Assembly (NCBI GenBank): GCA_040381075.1
Contig: JBEIHX010000012.1
Location: 24,023 to 88,022 of the forward strand
Source of the DNA: JBEIHX01 sp040381075
GTDB lineage: Bacteria; Pseudomonadota; Alphaproteobacteria; Caulobacterales; Aquidulcibacteraceae
Reading direction: 5' to 3'
Length of the DNA stretch: 64,000 nt
The translations under genes were made by a program, and so were the position numbers. Below the pieces are notes generated by a model. That model was not told the origin of the DNA. It did not search any database and worked only from the letters and a program-made list of their open reading frames with translations. Positions 45,974-54,619 of the stretch are shown here, piece by piece (positions within the stretch are counted from its first letter, which is position 1; each line of letters starts with the position of its first letter).

Positions 45974-46810
45974 CTAGAATCCGCTGAGCGCGAGCTCGAT
46001 GCGGCTTGCCTGGGCGGTCACAAGGCTGGCTGCAGCGGGCGCGTCGGGCGCCACCGGGGCGGGAAACAGCGCCAGGAGGGTCTCGATCTCCCTGCGCGCC
46101 CGCGCTGCGCGCGCCGCATCGATCCGTTTCAGCTTCGCCTCCGCCATTGCGAAGGCGTCCGCCGCCGACAGCGCCGCGCCATAGGCATGCTGATACTCCA
46201 CCGGATCGACGCCCTCCGGCGTCACGACGCCCGCATAGAGTCCCTCGGCGATCCGGGTCATGCCATAGGCCACGTCCTGGGGGCGCGCCCGGTCGGCCGC
46301 AGCGGCTGCGTCCAGTCGCGCGATCAACGCCCGCAGGCGCCCGGCTGCGTCTGGCCGCCCGTCAAAGAGGGCTGTTTCGGTTTCCTCCAGAGCTGTCGCA
46401 AGGTCGCCCAGCCCAGCCTCCGCGAACACCGCGGCCACAGGCGTGAAGGCTTCCAGCTTTCCCTGGCCGACCAGCGCGCCGGCCTCCGCCGGCGCACCGG
46501 CGGCGCGCACCTTCTCGGCGATCAGCAGGAAGCCCTTCAGATGGGCGAGCCTCAGTCCATACGCGCTTTCCGGGGCGATTTCCTCGTAAGCCCCGCGCGC
46601 ACCGGCCTCGCCGCTCTCCCCGCCGCCGCCAGCCACAGGCGTTGGCGCTGCAGACGGATCAACGCCGGCGCCGGCTATCCCGCCCTCGGCCGGCGGACCG
46701 TGTCCGCCCTTGTAAAGTTCGCTCACCAGAGCGAAACCAGTCGCGCCGAGCAGGGCTCCAACGCTCAGCCCGACCCAGAACTTCGGCCAGGAATTGGGAC
46801 CGTCCGCCAT
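45974..46810 (-). CDS. Hypothetical protein with N-terminal membrane anchor
   Basis: A 278-residue protein with one N-terminal transmembrane segment (FWVGLSVGALLGATGFALV), an Ala/Gly/Pro linker (residues about 36-75) and a long helical Ala-rich region predicted to be periplasmic. Segments such as AYGLRLAHLKGFLLIAEKV and VEYQHAYGAALSAADAFAMA look conserved-helical, but I do not recognise the family. Convergent with the ligase gene and divergent from the piuC-like gene. Confidence 0.72.
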   Translation of the reverse strand: MADGPNSWPKFWVGLSVGALLGATGFALVSELYKGGHGPPAEGGIAGAGVDPSAAPTPVAGGGGESGEAGARGAYEEIAPESAYGLRLAHLKGFLLIAEKVRAAGAPAEAGALVGQGKLEAFTPVAAVFAEAGLGDLATALEETETALFDGRPDAAGRLRALIARLDAAAAADRARPQDVAYGMTRIAEGLYAGVVTPEGVDPVEYQHAYGAALSAADAFAMAEAKLKRIDAARAARARREIETLLALFPAPVAPDAPAAASLVTAQASRIELALSGF

Positions 46811-46864
46811 CTCAGCTCCCGTGCCGCGCCATGCTCTGAAACGGGTCTAGCGGGGCAGCGATGT

Positions 46865-46884
46865 TTCTGCAACTCATTCGCAAA
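46865..46884. promoter_or_regulatory. Fur-like box upstream of piuC-like gene
   Basis: TGCAACTCATTCGCAA (46868-46883) resembles the classical Fur operator core (GCAAATCATTCGC type). It lies about 20 nt before the ATG of an iron-dependent oxygenase often found in iron-uptake loci. Identified by eye; no matrix score is available. Confidence 0.5.
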
Positions 46885-46901
46885 AGTGCCGCGTCGCCAT
46901 C

Positions 46902-47558
46902 ATGATGCTCCTGCGCCATCCCTTTCTTCCACCCGACGATGTGGAGCGCCTGCGCCTTGAAGCGGACGGGCTGACCTTTCGCGATGGACGCGCCACCGCC
47001 GGCGCGTTCGCCCGCACGGTCAAAGCCAACCTGCAGGCTGACCCCGCTGCGGCGCGGGGGATCGTCGATTTCGTGGTCGCCCGACTGCGCGCCGATCCTG
47101 TCGTGCAGGCCGCCGCCTGGCCGCGCCAGATCGGCGCCGTCATGATCACGCGCAGCGACACTGGCATGGGCTACGGTCCGCATGTCGACAATGCGCTGCT
47201 CGGGGAGGGGACCGGGCGACTGCGCGGCGATCTCGCGTTCACCCTCTTCCTGTCCGAACCCGAAGCCTATGACGGGGGCGAACTTGTGATCATGGCCGCA
47301 GACGGCGAGCGCCGGTTCAAGCCTCCCCCAGGCGGGCTTGTGCTTTACCCGGCGTCCACAATCCATCGCGTTGAGACAGTGACGCGCGGATCGCGGCTGG
47401 CCGTGGTCGGATGGATTGAAAGTTCAGTGCGCGCGCAATCGCAGCGCGACATCCTGTTTGATCTCGCCAACCTGCGCGCCAGCCTGAGCGACCCCGCCCA
47501 GATCCTCATCCTCGACAAGGCGATCAGCAATCTGCTGCGGGCATGGGCGCAGGCCTGA
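46902..47558 (+). CDS. Fe(II)/2-oxoglutarate-dependent hydroxylase, PiuC/YbiX family
   Basis: PKHD-type oxygenase of about 218 residues, a family linked to iron-siderophore receptors and expressed under iron limitation. The HxD iron site is in MGYGPHVDNALLG and the distal His plus the 2-oxoglutarate Arg are in STIHRVETVTRGSRLAVVGW. The N-terminus MMLLRHPFLPPDDVERLR and the C-terminal helical part are typical. Two adjacent ATGs are possible starts. No TonB receptor gene is adjacent in the window. A Fur-like box lies just upstream. Confidence 0.91.
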   Translation: MMLLRHPFLPPDDVERLRLEADGLTFRDGRATAGAFARTVKANLQADPAAARGIVDFVVARLRADPVVQAAAWPRQIGAVMITRSDTGMGYGPHVDNALLGEGTGRLRGDLAFTLFLSEPEAYDGGELVIMAADGERRFKPPPGGLVLYPASTIHRVETVTRGSRLAVVGWIESSVRAQSQRDILFDLANLRASLSDPAQILILDKAISNLLRAWAQA

Positions 47559-47570
47559 GCCGCCGGCTCG

Positions 47571-47644
47571 GGGGCCAGACTTTGGGGCCGGACTTTGGGG
47601 CCGGACTTTGGGGCTGGGCTTTGGGGCTGGACTTTGGGGCTGGG
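47571..47644. repeat. 13-bp tandem repeat, 5.7 copies
   Basis: Units GGGGCCAGACTTT, GGGGCCGGACTTT twice, GGGGCTGGGCTTT, GGGGCTGGACTTT and a partial copy. It begins 12 nt after the piuC-like stop, in the convergent gap before the uridine kinase gene. The reverse complement begins AAAGTCC-GGCC, resembling other arrays. Confidence 0.95.
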
Positions 47645-47687
47645 CGCGGCTGCGGTGACGCGAACTCCACTGCGGCCCGGCGTTGTC

Positions 47688-48302
47688 TCAGCGCGTCAGG
47701 CGCGCGATCGCGGCGCTGACGGCCGCCACCATGCCAGGCATGTCGCCGTCGCTTGAATCAAGAACACTGTCGGCAAGCGCGCGCTGCGGCGCGATATGCA
47801 CGGCGTGCATCGGCTCCACGGTCGCATCGAATTGCATGGCTGCAAAGTCAGCTGTGCGCCCACGCTCGGCGACGTCGCGCGCCACCCGCCGCGCCCGGCG
47901 CACCCCGCGCGCGGCGTCAATGAAAACGGCGAGGTCGAAATGACGCCGGACCGGCTCGCTCGCCAGCACATGCAGACCTTCCACGATCACGAGGCTGCGG
48001 GCCTGATCCCATGTCTCGAAACCGGTGCGGGTGTGCGTGGCGAAAGCATACACCGGCTTGTCGAACGCCTCGCGCCGACGCAGTGCGCCAAGGTGCTGGG
48101 CCAGCAGGGCGTGGTCCTTCGCCGCCGGTTCGTCGAAGTTGTGGGTTGCAGGGTCAAAGGCAGGCATGGCGCTGCTGCACCGGTAGTAGCTGTCTTCCGC
48201 CAGGATCGCTGCATCGCCATGGCGGCCCCTGAGTTCCCGCGCCAGGGTCGTTTTGCCCGAAGCTGACCCTCCGGCGACGCCGACGATGAACGGAGCCGGC
48301 AT
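47688..48302 (-). CDS. udk: Uridine kinase-like P-loop kinase
   Basis: A 204-residue kinase of the uridine kinase/phosphoribulokinase family. Motifs are the P-loop GVAGGSASGKTTLARE, LAEDSYYR (substrate-side Asp), FDPATHNFDEPAAKDHALL typical of uridine kinases, the Walker B-like VIVEGLHVLAS, and RRARRVARDVAERGR in the lid. It phosphorylates uridine/cytidine in pyrimidine salvage if the assignment holds. ATG at 48302 precedes the P-loop directly; it lies 4 nt after the hbd stop on the same strand, so the two are likely one transcript. Confidence 0.85.
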   Translation of the reverse strand: MPAPFIVGVAGGSASGKTTLARELRGRHGDAAILAEDSYYRCSSAMPAFDPATHNFDEPAAKDHALLAQHLGALRRREAFDKPVYAFATHTRTGFETWDQARSLVIVEGLHVLASEPVRRHFDLAVFIDAARGVRRARRVARDVAERGRTADFAAMQFDATVEPMHAVHIAPQRALADSVLDSSDGDMPGMVAAVSAAIARLTR

Positions 48303-48306
48303 CACA

Positions 48307-49197
48307 TCACCGCGTGGGCACGGGTTCTTCGCCTCGATAGTCGTAGAAGCCGCGACCTGTCTTGCGGCCGAGCCAGCCCGCTTCGACATACTTCACGAGC
48401 AACGGACACGGACGGTATTTGCTGTCCGCCAGGCCGTCATGCAGCACCTGCATGATCGACAGGCAGGTGTCCAGGCCGATGAAATCGGCAAGTTCCAGGG
48501 GGCCCATGGGGTGGTTCGCCCCGAGGCGCAGCGCTGTATCGATGGAGCGCACGGTTCCGACGCCTTCATACAGCGTATAGATCGCCTCGTTGATCATCGG
48601 CACGAGCACGCGGTTGACGATGAAGGCTGGAAAATCCTCCGCATTCGCAACCGTTTTGCCGAGCCGGTTCGACAGCGCCACCGCCATGTCATAGGTGTCT
48701 TCGCTGGTCGCCAGCCCGCGGATGACCTCCACAAGCTTCATCAGCGGCACGGGGTTCATGAAGTGCAGGCCGATGAACTTCTCAGGACGATCGGTAATCG
48801 CCCCCAGGCGGGTGATCGAAATGGACGAGGTATTCGAGGCCAGATACGCCTCTGGCCTGACGATGCGGACGATCTCGGTGAAGATCTTCTTCTTCACCTC
48901 CTCATTTTCCGTCGCCGACTCGATGACGAGGTCGCATGGCTCGAGATCGGTCATCGCCAGACTGCGTGCGATGCGCGCCATCGCCTCATCCATCGACGTC
49001 TGCGTCACCATTCCGCGGCTGACCTGACGGCCCATATTGTGGCGGATGGTCGCAAGCGCTTCATCGATGCGGCGCTCGGCGGCGTCATGCAGAAGGACCT
49101 GGTAGCCGGCCAGCGCGCAGACGTGGGCGATGCCATTGCCCATCTGACCCGCGCCGATCACGCCGATGGTCTTCAGCTCGGTCGTCGTCTTAGTCAT
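48307..49197 (-). CDS. hbd: 3-hydroxybutyryl-CoA dehydrogenase
   Basis: NAD-dependent 3-hydroxyacyl-CoA dehydrogenase of 296 residues, used in butyrate/PHB-type or short-chain beta-oxidation metabolism. Rossmann motif IGVIGAGQMGNGIAHVCALA, ESATENEEVK, SNTSSISIT, the catalytic His in GLHFMNPVPLMKLVE, and the C-terminal helical domain with GANHPMGPLELADFIGLD and GRKTGRGFYDY. The etfBA genes lie upstream on the same strand but are separated by 588 bp. Confidence 0.95.
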   Translation of the reverse strand: MTKTTTELKTIGVIGAGQMGNGIAHVCALAGYQVLLHDAAERRIDEALATIRHNMGRQVSRGMVTQTSMDEAMARIARSLAMTDLEPCDLVIESATENEEVKKKIFTEIVRIVRPEAYLASNTSSISITRLGAITDRPEKFIGLHFMNPVPLMKLVEVIRGLATSEDTYDMAVALSNRLGKTVANAEDFPAFIVNRVLVPMINEAIYTLYEGVGTVRSIDTALRLGANHPMGPLELADFIGLDTCLSIMQVLHDGLADSKYRPCPLLVKYVEAGWLGRKTGRGFYDYRGEEPVPTR

Positions 49198-49553
49198 GGT
49201 GCGGCCCAGGCTCCAAAGCGATGGCCCGGCCAGGCGCGGGCGAAACGGTACTCATCAGCCTTTGTAACCAATCGTGCTGCGTTGCAGCAAGGGCCTTCCT
49301 GGCCGCACCCTGCGGGTCGGGTCGGCCATGAGGCGGCGTGTCGCTGCAGCAGGCCCCGTCAACGCCCAACCCTGAAAACGCCCAACCCGGGAAAACGCCT
49401 GGCCCTGCACCCCCGGCTGCGGAAGCTGGGCCCCGCAAGCCGGGGCCAATCCGCCAGGGGCGCGCCCCGGCCGGCCAACCCGGCTGCGCCGGACCAGACC
49501 TGCCGCCCGCGCTGAGGTTTTCGACCCGAACCCCGAATGTCCGCCTGGGCCTC

Positions 49554-49608
49554 GCCAGAGTTCAGCCAGAGACCAGCCAAAGTCCAGCCAGAGACCAGCC
49601 TAAATCCC
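49554..49608. repeat. 11-bp tandem repeat, 5 copies
   Basis: Units GCCAGAGTTCA, GCCAGAGACCA, GCCAAAGTCCA, GCCAGAGACCA and GCCTAAATCCC. It lies in the 588-bp hbd-etfA gap (49198-49785), which also has a weak 16/17-bp duplication near 49361-49393 and an array at 49692. No gene is visible in the gap. Confidence 0.9.
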
Positions 49609-49691
49609 GAACCCACGCAGGCAGCGGCGTGAACGCGCGATTTGCCGGCCATGAGAGCCGAAGACGGTCCGCCATGAGCGCGCCCAGCTGT

Positions 49692-49735
49692 CCAGGCGCA
49701 ACGACACCCAGGCGCAGCGACACCCAGGCGCAAAG
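49692..49735. repeat. 16-bp tandem repeat, 2.75 copies
   Basis: CCAGGCGCAACGACAC, CCAGGCGCAGCGACAC, then CCAGGCGCAAAG, ending 50 nt before the etfA stop codon. Confidence 0.9.
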
Positions 49736-49785
49736 TCCTGACCCTGTACTCAGGCGAAGACGCGTTTATTGAGACGGCGGCGTGC

Positions 49786-50730
49786 TTACACGCCCGCCTT
49801 CTCCAGCTCCGTCACCAGCTCGGGCACCACCGCGAACAAGTCCCCGACCAGCCCGAAATCCGCCACCTGGAAGATCGGCGCCTCCTCATCCTTGTTGATT
49901 GCAACGATGAATTTGGAGTCTTTCATTCCCGCCAGATGCTGGATCGCACCGGAAATCCCGACTGCGACGTAAAGCTCCGGCGCCACTGTCTTGCCGGTCT
50001 GTCCAACCTGATAGTCGTTGGGCGCGTAACCGGCGTCGACGGCTGCGCGTGACGCTCCAACCGCCGCCCCAAGCCTGTCTGCCAGGGGCACAATGTACTT
50101 CTCGAAGTTTTCGCCCGACGCCAGCGCCCGTCCGCCCGAGACCACCCGTTTGGCTGCCGTGAGCTCCGGGCGGTCAGACTTCGTGACTTCCTCGCCGAGG
50201 AACGCGCTCTTGAACGGACCTGTCGGCGCCGCGACGCTCTCCACGCCCGCCGCGCCGCCCTCCGCCGCCGCCTTGAAGGCGGTGGGTTGCACGGTCAGCA
50301 CTTTCCTGGCGTCGGTTGACTCAACCGTCAGCAGCGCGTTTCCGGCATAGATCGGGCGCACGAAGGTATTGGACGACAGCACCGCGATGACGCCGGACAG
50401 CTGCATCACGTCGAGACGCGCCGCCACCCGCGGGGCCACGTTCTTGCCGGTGGTGTCGGCGGCGAACATCACCGCATCGTAGTTTGCAGCCAGGGGCGCG
50501 ATCAGCGCCTCCATCGGTTCGGCGATCTGCTGGGCCAGGGAGGGGCCGTCCGCATGCAGAACCTTGCGCACGCCCGAGATCCGCGCCGCCGCCGCCGCCA
50601 CGCCGGCCGCGCCATCGCCCGCAACCAGAATGTCGATATCGCCGCCAAACGCCTGGGCCGCCGAAACCACCTTGCTGGTGGCCTCCTTCAGGGTCGCATT
50701 GTCATGCGACGCAATCACCAGAACGGCCAT
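49786..50730 (-). CDS. etfA: Electron transfer flavoprotein alpha subunit
   Basis: FAD-binding subunit of ETF, carrying electrons from acyl-CoA and other dehydrogenases to ETF-quinone oxidoreductase. The 314-residue protein starts MAVLVIASHDNATLKEAT and has the C-terminal FAD domain with VVSGGRALASGENFEKY, GASRAAVDAGYAPNDYQVGQTGK, YVAVGISGAIQHLAGM and VAINKDEEAPIF. It follows etfB with 2 nt between the genes. Confidence 0.97.
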   Translation of the reverse strand: MAVLVIASHDNATLKEATSKVVSAAQAFGGDIDILVAGDGAAGVAAAAARISGVRKVLHADGPSLAQQIAEPMEALIAPLAANYDAVMFAADTTGKNVAPRVAARLDVMQLSGVIAVLSSNTFVRPIYAGNALLTVESTDARKVLTVQPTAFKAAAEGGAAGVESVAAPTGPFKSAFLGEEVTKSDRPELTAAKRVVSGGRALASGENFEKYIVPLADRLGAAVGASRAAVDAGYAPNDYQVGQTGKTVAPELYVAVGISGAIQHLAGMKDSKFIVAINKDEEAPIFQVADFGLVGDLFAVVPELVTELEKAGV

Positions 50731-50732
50731 CG

Positions 50733-51485
50733 TCAGATCACCCCTGCTTCGTGTTTCAGCTTCTGGACCAGTTCTTCCACCGTCTTCACCTTGACGCCGG
50801 CGGTCCGCTTCGGCGGTTCAGTCACCTTGACGACCTTCAGGCGCGGCGTGACGTCGACGCCAAAATCGGCTGGCGTTTTGACGTCAATCGGCTTCTTCTT
50901 GGCCTTCATGATGTTCGGCAACGACGCGTAGCGCGGCTCATTGAGCCGCAGATCGGTCGTCACGATCGCCGGCAGGCTGATCGCCAGCGTCTGCAGTCCG
51001 CCATCGACTTCCCGCGTGACGTTCACCCCGGTGTCGGTTCTGTCCAGCTTCGAGGCGAAGGTCGCCTGCGGCCAGCCGAGCATCGCTGCGAGCATCTGAC
51101 CCGTCTGGTTGGAATCGTCATCGATCGCCTGCTTGCCCAGAATGACGAGGTCGGGTGCTTCCGTCTGCGCCAGCCTGGCGAGGATCTTCGCCACAGCAAG
51201 CGGCTCCACCGCCTCGTCCGTCTGCACCAGGACGCCGCGGTCGGCGCCCATGGCGAGTGCGGTGCGGATGGTTTCCTGCGCCTGGGCCGGTCCGATGGAG
51301 ACCACCACGATCTCCCCCGTCGCGACGCCCTTCTCCTTCAGGCGCACCGCCTCTTCCACGGCGATTTCACAGAACGGATTGATCGACATCTTTACATTTG
51401 CGAGATCGACCCCGGTCTGATCGGGTTTGACGCGAACCTTCACGTTGTAGTCGATCACCCGCTTGACGGGGACGAGCAGTTTCAT
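50733..51485 (-). CDS. etfB: Electron transfer flavoprotein beta subunit
   Basis: AMP-binding subunit of ETF, 250 residues, starting MKLLVPVKRVIDYNVKVRVK. The ETF-beta signature appears as VNVTREVDGGLQTLAISLPA and VTTDLRLNEPRYASLPNIM. ATG at 51485 has GGAG 6 nt upstream, better than the extended ORF. It forms a two-gene operon with etfA. Confidence 0.97.
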   Translation of the reverse strand: MKLLVPVKRVIDYNVKVRVKPDQTGVDLANVKMSINPFCEIAVEEAVRLKEKGVATGEIVVVSIGPAQAQETIRTALAMGADRGVLVQTDEAVEPLAVAKILARLAQTEAPDLVILGKQAIDDDSNQTGQMLAAMLGWPQATFASKLDRTDTGVNVTREVDGGLQTLAISLPAIVTTDLRLNEPRYASLPNIMKAKKKPIDVKTPADFGVDVTPRLKVVKVTEPPKRTAGVKVKTVEELVQKLKHEAGVI

Positions 51486-51843
51486 GCCGAACTCCAAGCA
51501 AAAGGAGGGCCGCAAGCCACGCGCCTCGGCCCCGTCTGAAACCCTTTGAACCCCAGGCGTCCGGAACCCGGGCGCGGGGCGACGACAAAGCGGGGGGAAA
51601 CTACTTGGGTTGTGCGCGCCCCGTCAACGCGGCCGCCGCAGCCGGATCGCGCCAGATTCAGCGTCTTGCGCCCGGTTCAAACGCTTCCGTGCGACTGCAG
51701 CGCCGGCCGGCCGGCCCGCCCCGAACCCTTCCCAGGCGCCCTGCTGCGGGCCCCACTGCGCACCCTGGGCGCAACCGCGCCGCCATCCCGGACTGGGGTG
51801 CGCGCGGCCGCCGCCAGCCGGCTGCCGCGACGCCGGCCCCAGC
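51486..51843. other. Intergenic region upstream of etfB
   Basis: A 358-bp GC-rich gap between btuD (ends here) and etfB (starts here), both on the minus strand. It should contain the etfBA promoter, but I see no clear elements, no terminator for the btu operon, no gene and no obvious tandem array. Confidence 0.6.
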
Positions 51844-52623
51844 TCACGGCGCCGCCGGTCCCTCGACCGTGACGCTCAGGCCATCGCCGGCAGGGGCAAT
51901 GGTGGCGCGCACACCGTAAGCGGCGGCGAGCACGGCTGGCGTGGCCGCCGCCGCCGGCGGTGCATCTGCGATCAGACGGCCATCGGCCAGCACCGCGATG
52001 CGGGCTGCAAACCGGGCGGCCATCGCGACGTCATGCACAACAATCAGCGCCGCGCCGCCCGCAGCTGCGAAGTCAGCGATCAGGCGCATCACCTGCCAGG
52101 CGTGCAATGGGTCCAGCGCCGCAATCGGTTCATCGGCGATCAGGACGCGCGCCTCAGCGGCGAGCGCCCGGGCCACATGAACGCGCGCCAGCTCTCCCCC
52201 CGACAGGGTGTCCGCCGGCCTGTCGGCCAAGGCCTCAAGTTCGCAGGACTCAAGGGCGCGCGCCACCGCCGCGGCGTCCGCATGTCCGAGCGCGCCGAGC
52301 CGCGCCCCATGCGCGAAACGACCGAGCGCAACCACGTCACGCACCCTCAGCGGCCATGCCAGGGGACGCTGCTGGGGCAGATAGGCCAGCGCCCGCGCCC
52401 GTGCGGCTGGCGCAAGCCGGCGCGGATCCGCACCGTCCAGACGCACCTGTCCCGCGTCCGGCGCCAGAAGACCTGCGCCCAGGCGCGCCAGCGTGGTTTT
52501 GCCCGCCCCGTTCGCACCGAGCAACGCCACCACCTCGCCCGCCCGCACGGCCAGATTGACGTCGTGAAGCACCCGCCGCCCGCCTTGCGCCCTTGCGACG
52601 CCGGTGAAGACCAGATCAGCCAT
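51844..52623 (-). CDS. btuD: Vitamin B12 ABC transporter ATP-binding protein
   Basis: FecE/BtuD-type ATPase of 259 residues: Walker A GANGAGKTTLARLG, Q-loop YLPQQRP, signature LSGGELARVHVARAL, Walker B VLIADEPIAALDP, H-loop IVVHDVAMAARFA. The start codon shares one base with the btuC stop (TGATG). It is the last gene of the riboswitch-controlled btuB-F-C-D operon, which makes cobalamin the likely substrate over heme or siderophore. Confidence 0.91.
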   Translation of the reverse strand: MADLVFTGVARAQGGRRVLHDVNLAVRAGEVVALLGANGAGKTTLARLGAGLLAPDAGQVRLDGADPRRLAPAARARALAYLPQQRPLAWPLRVRDVVALGRFAHGARLGALGHADAAAVARALESCELEALADRPADTLSGGELARVHVARALAAEARVLIADEPIAALDPLHAWQVMRLIADFAAAGGAALIVVHDVAMAARFAARIAVLADGRLIADAPPAAAATPAVLAAAYGVRATIAPAGDGLSVTVEGPAAP

Positions 52624-53633
52624 CAGACGGGCTCGCCGCCCCGCCGTGCGGCGATCCAGACAAAGGCAGGCGCGCCGATAAGCGCTGCAACAACGCCAAG
52701 GCGCAGTTCCGTATCGCCCGGCGCGATGCGCGCCAGCACGTCGGCCAGCGCCAGCATCGCTCCGCCCATCAGCGCCGATGGCGCCAGCGTGCGCGCCGGG
52801 TCATGGCCGACCAGCGGGCGCGCGAGGTGCGGCGCGACGATGCCGACGAAACCGATGGCGCCGGCCAGCGCGACGCTCGCCCCGGTCGCGAGGCCCGCCC
52901 CGACAATCACCAGCAGGCGCGTCCGGACAAGATCAAGACCCGCGCCCGCCGCAGCCTCCTCTCCCAGGCTCAAGACCGTCAGCCCCCGACCTGACAGGCG
53001 CAGCAGAATGACGCCCGCAGCCAGGATTGGCGCGACAAGCGCGATGTCTGAGAAACTGCGGTTCGCCACCGATCCCAGCATCCAGGACACGAGGTCCGAC
53101 AAAGCGAAAGGATTTGGGGCGAGGTTGAGCACGAGCGCCATGAGCGCGCCGGCGAAGCTGGACAGTCCCACGCCGATGAGGATCAGCGCCACCACGCCTG
53201 ACGTGCGCAGCGCCGCCGCGCCAATCAGCGCCGTCGCGGCCAGCGCCCCGCCGATCGCCGCTGCGGCGGGGGCGAAGGGCCAGACCGCCGCGACCCCGAA
53301 GGCCAGCGCCGAGGTGGCGGCGAGCGCCGCGCTCGCCGAAACCCCAAGCACGCCGGGCTCGGCCAACGGATTGCGCAGCAATCCCTGCAGCGCCGCCCCG
53401 GAAAGCCCCAAGGCCGCGCCAACCAGAAACGCAGCGATGCTGCGCGGGGCGCGGATCTGCCAGATCACGATTGCATCCCCCGGGGTCCCGGCGCCCACCA
53501 GCGCCGCCGCCAGGCGCTCTGCCCCGAGCGGCGTCGGTCCCACCATCACGCCGGCCAGCACGGCGCCCGCGGCGACGGCGCAGAGTCCCAGCAGCAGCCC
53601 TGCATCGCGGGAAACTCCGGTCGGGCGCCTCAT
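52623..53633 (-). CDS. btuC: Vitamin B12 ABC transporter permease
   Basis: FecCD-family inner-membrane permease of 336 residues with about ten helices. Family motifs include GAALGLSGAALQGLLRNPLAEPGVLGVS and GFVGIVAPHLARPLVGHDPARTLAPSALMGG. The ATG overlaps the btuF stop as ATGA. Together with BtuD it forms the importer for cobalamin delivered by the BtuF-like protein. Confidence 0.92.
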   Translation of the reverse strand: MRRPTGVSRDAGLLLGLCAVAAGAVLAGVMVGPTPLGAERLAAALVGAGTPGDAIVIWQIRAPRSIAAFLVGAALGLSGAALQGLLRNPLAEPGVLGVSASAALAATSALAFGVAAVWPFAPAAAAIGGALAATALIGAAALRTSGVVALILIGVGLSSFAGALMALVLNLAPNPFALSDLVSWMLGSVANRSFSDIALVAPILAAGVILLRLSGRGLTVLSLGEEAAAGAGLDLVRTRLLVIVGAGLATGASVALAGAIGFVGIVAPHLARPLVGHDPARTLAPSALMGGAMLALADVLARIAPGDTELRLGVVAALIGAPAFVWIAARRGGEPV

Positions 53634-54619
53634 CGCGGCACGCGGTCGCGCGCCTCGGCCATGGCGAGGGCGAGATCAGCCAGGAACCAGCCGCCGCAGG
53701 CCGTCATCGCGCCGTCCGCCATCAGGCCCGCTCGCGCAGTGAGCTTGGCCTGCGCTACGGGATGGCGCGCGGCCGACCAGGTCTGAACTGCGCTCGCACG
53801 GGTGTTGAAAAAGGCTGCGATGACAAGATCCGGCGTGCGGTAGGCAAGCAGTTCGAGGGGTATCTCGGCCCAGCCATGATGCGTCGCCATCACGGACAGT
53901 CCGGCGTGGCGCATCAGATCGGCGACGAATGCGCCCTCTCCCGCGGCTGCGCCGCCCGCGGTGATGTACATGGCCTCAAGATGGCTCGCAGGCCGCGCCG
54001 CCCGCGCCCACGTGGCGTCCATGTGCGCGATCACCTGCTCGCCGCGGGTGCGCTCGCCAAGTGCGGCGGCGACTGCGCGGATGTTTGCGCGCACCTGAGC
54101 CATATCCTGTGCGAAACCGAGTTGCACGACCGGAATTCCGGCCGAGGCCAGCAGCTCCGGCGCCTGCGGGCCGCCGCCATACGCCCGGATCACGAGGTCT
54201 GGACGCACGCTCAGGATATCTTCGGCCGTCGGACGGATGCGCGTCAGGCCGGCTGCTGCGTGTCGCATGTAGGAGAAGTCCTTGCCCGCGTCGACCGAGA
54301 CTGCAGCGATCTGTGCGCGGTCCGCCAGTTTCAGCAGGAATTGATCAGCACAGTAATCAATGCTCGCCACGCGCAGCGGCCGCGCTTCGGGAGACAGGCC
54401 AGCCGCGTCGCCTGACGCGGCCGGCCTCGCCTCATGGGCGCCCGCAGGCCGTTCGCCGGCCGAGAGCCAGCCTGCCACGAGCCCGCTTCCACCGAGCCCG
54501 CTTCCACCGGGCCCGCTTCCACCGGGCCCGCCTCTGCCAAGCCCGCCTCCCCAAAGCCCGACCCCCGCAAAGCCGCAGCCCAGGAGCGCGGCTGCGATCA
54601 CCAGAGCCGCGGGGCGCAT
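53630..54619 (-). CDS. btuF: Cobalamin-binding periplasmic protein (BtuF-like) with repeat-derived linker
   Basis: Periplasmic binding protein of the helical-backbone class, 329 residues. The N-terminus MRPAALVIAAALLGC looks like a lipoprotein signal with lipobox LLGC. Residues about 24-55 are a Gly/Ser/Leu/Pro linker of pentads encoded by the 15-bp array. The binding domain begins near VASIDYCADQFLLKLADR, with RPTAEDILSVRPDLVIRAYG and VQLGFAQDMAQVRANIRAVA. Translational overlaps with btuB (TGATG) and btuC (ATGA) tie it to the operon. Confidence 0.88.
   Translation of the reverse strand: MRPAALVIAAALLGCGFAGVGLWGGGLGRGGPGGSGPGGSGLGGSGLVAGWLSAGERPAGAHEARPAASGDAAGLSPEARPLRVASIDYCADQFLLKLADRAQIAAVSVDAGKDFSYMRHAAAGLTRIRPTAEDILSVRPDLVIRAYGGGPQAPELLASAGIPVVQLGFAQDMAQVRANIRAVAAALGERTRGEQVIAHMDATWARAARPASHLEAMYITAGGAAAGEGAFVADLMRHAGLSVMATHHGWAEIPLELLAYRTPDLVIAAFFNTRASAVQTWSAARHPVAQAKLTARAGLMADGAMTACGGWFLADLALAMAEARDRVPR
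54481..54570 (-). repeat. 15-bp tandem repeat inside btuF, 6 copies
   Basis: Plus-strand units are GCCCGCTTCCACCGA, GCCCGCTTCCACCGG twice, then three diverging copies ending GCCCGACCCCCGCAA. It encodes a Gly/Ser-rich pentad linker between the signal peptide and the binding domain of BtuF. Confidence 0.95.

Noticed and set aside
49740..49800. Rho-independent terminator at the end of etfA
   Set aside because: A GC-rich hairpin overlapping the stop codon can be drawn, but it has a bulge and no following T-run.
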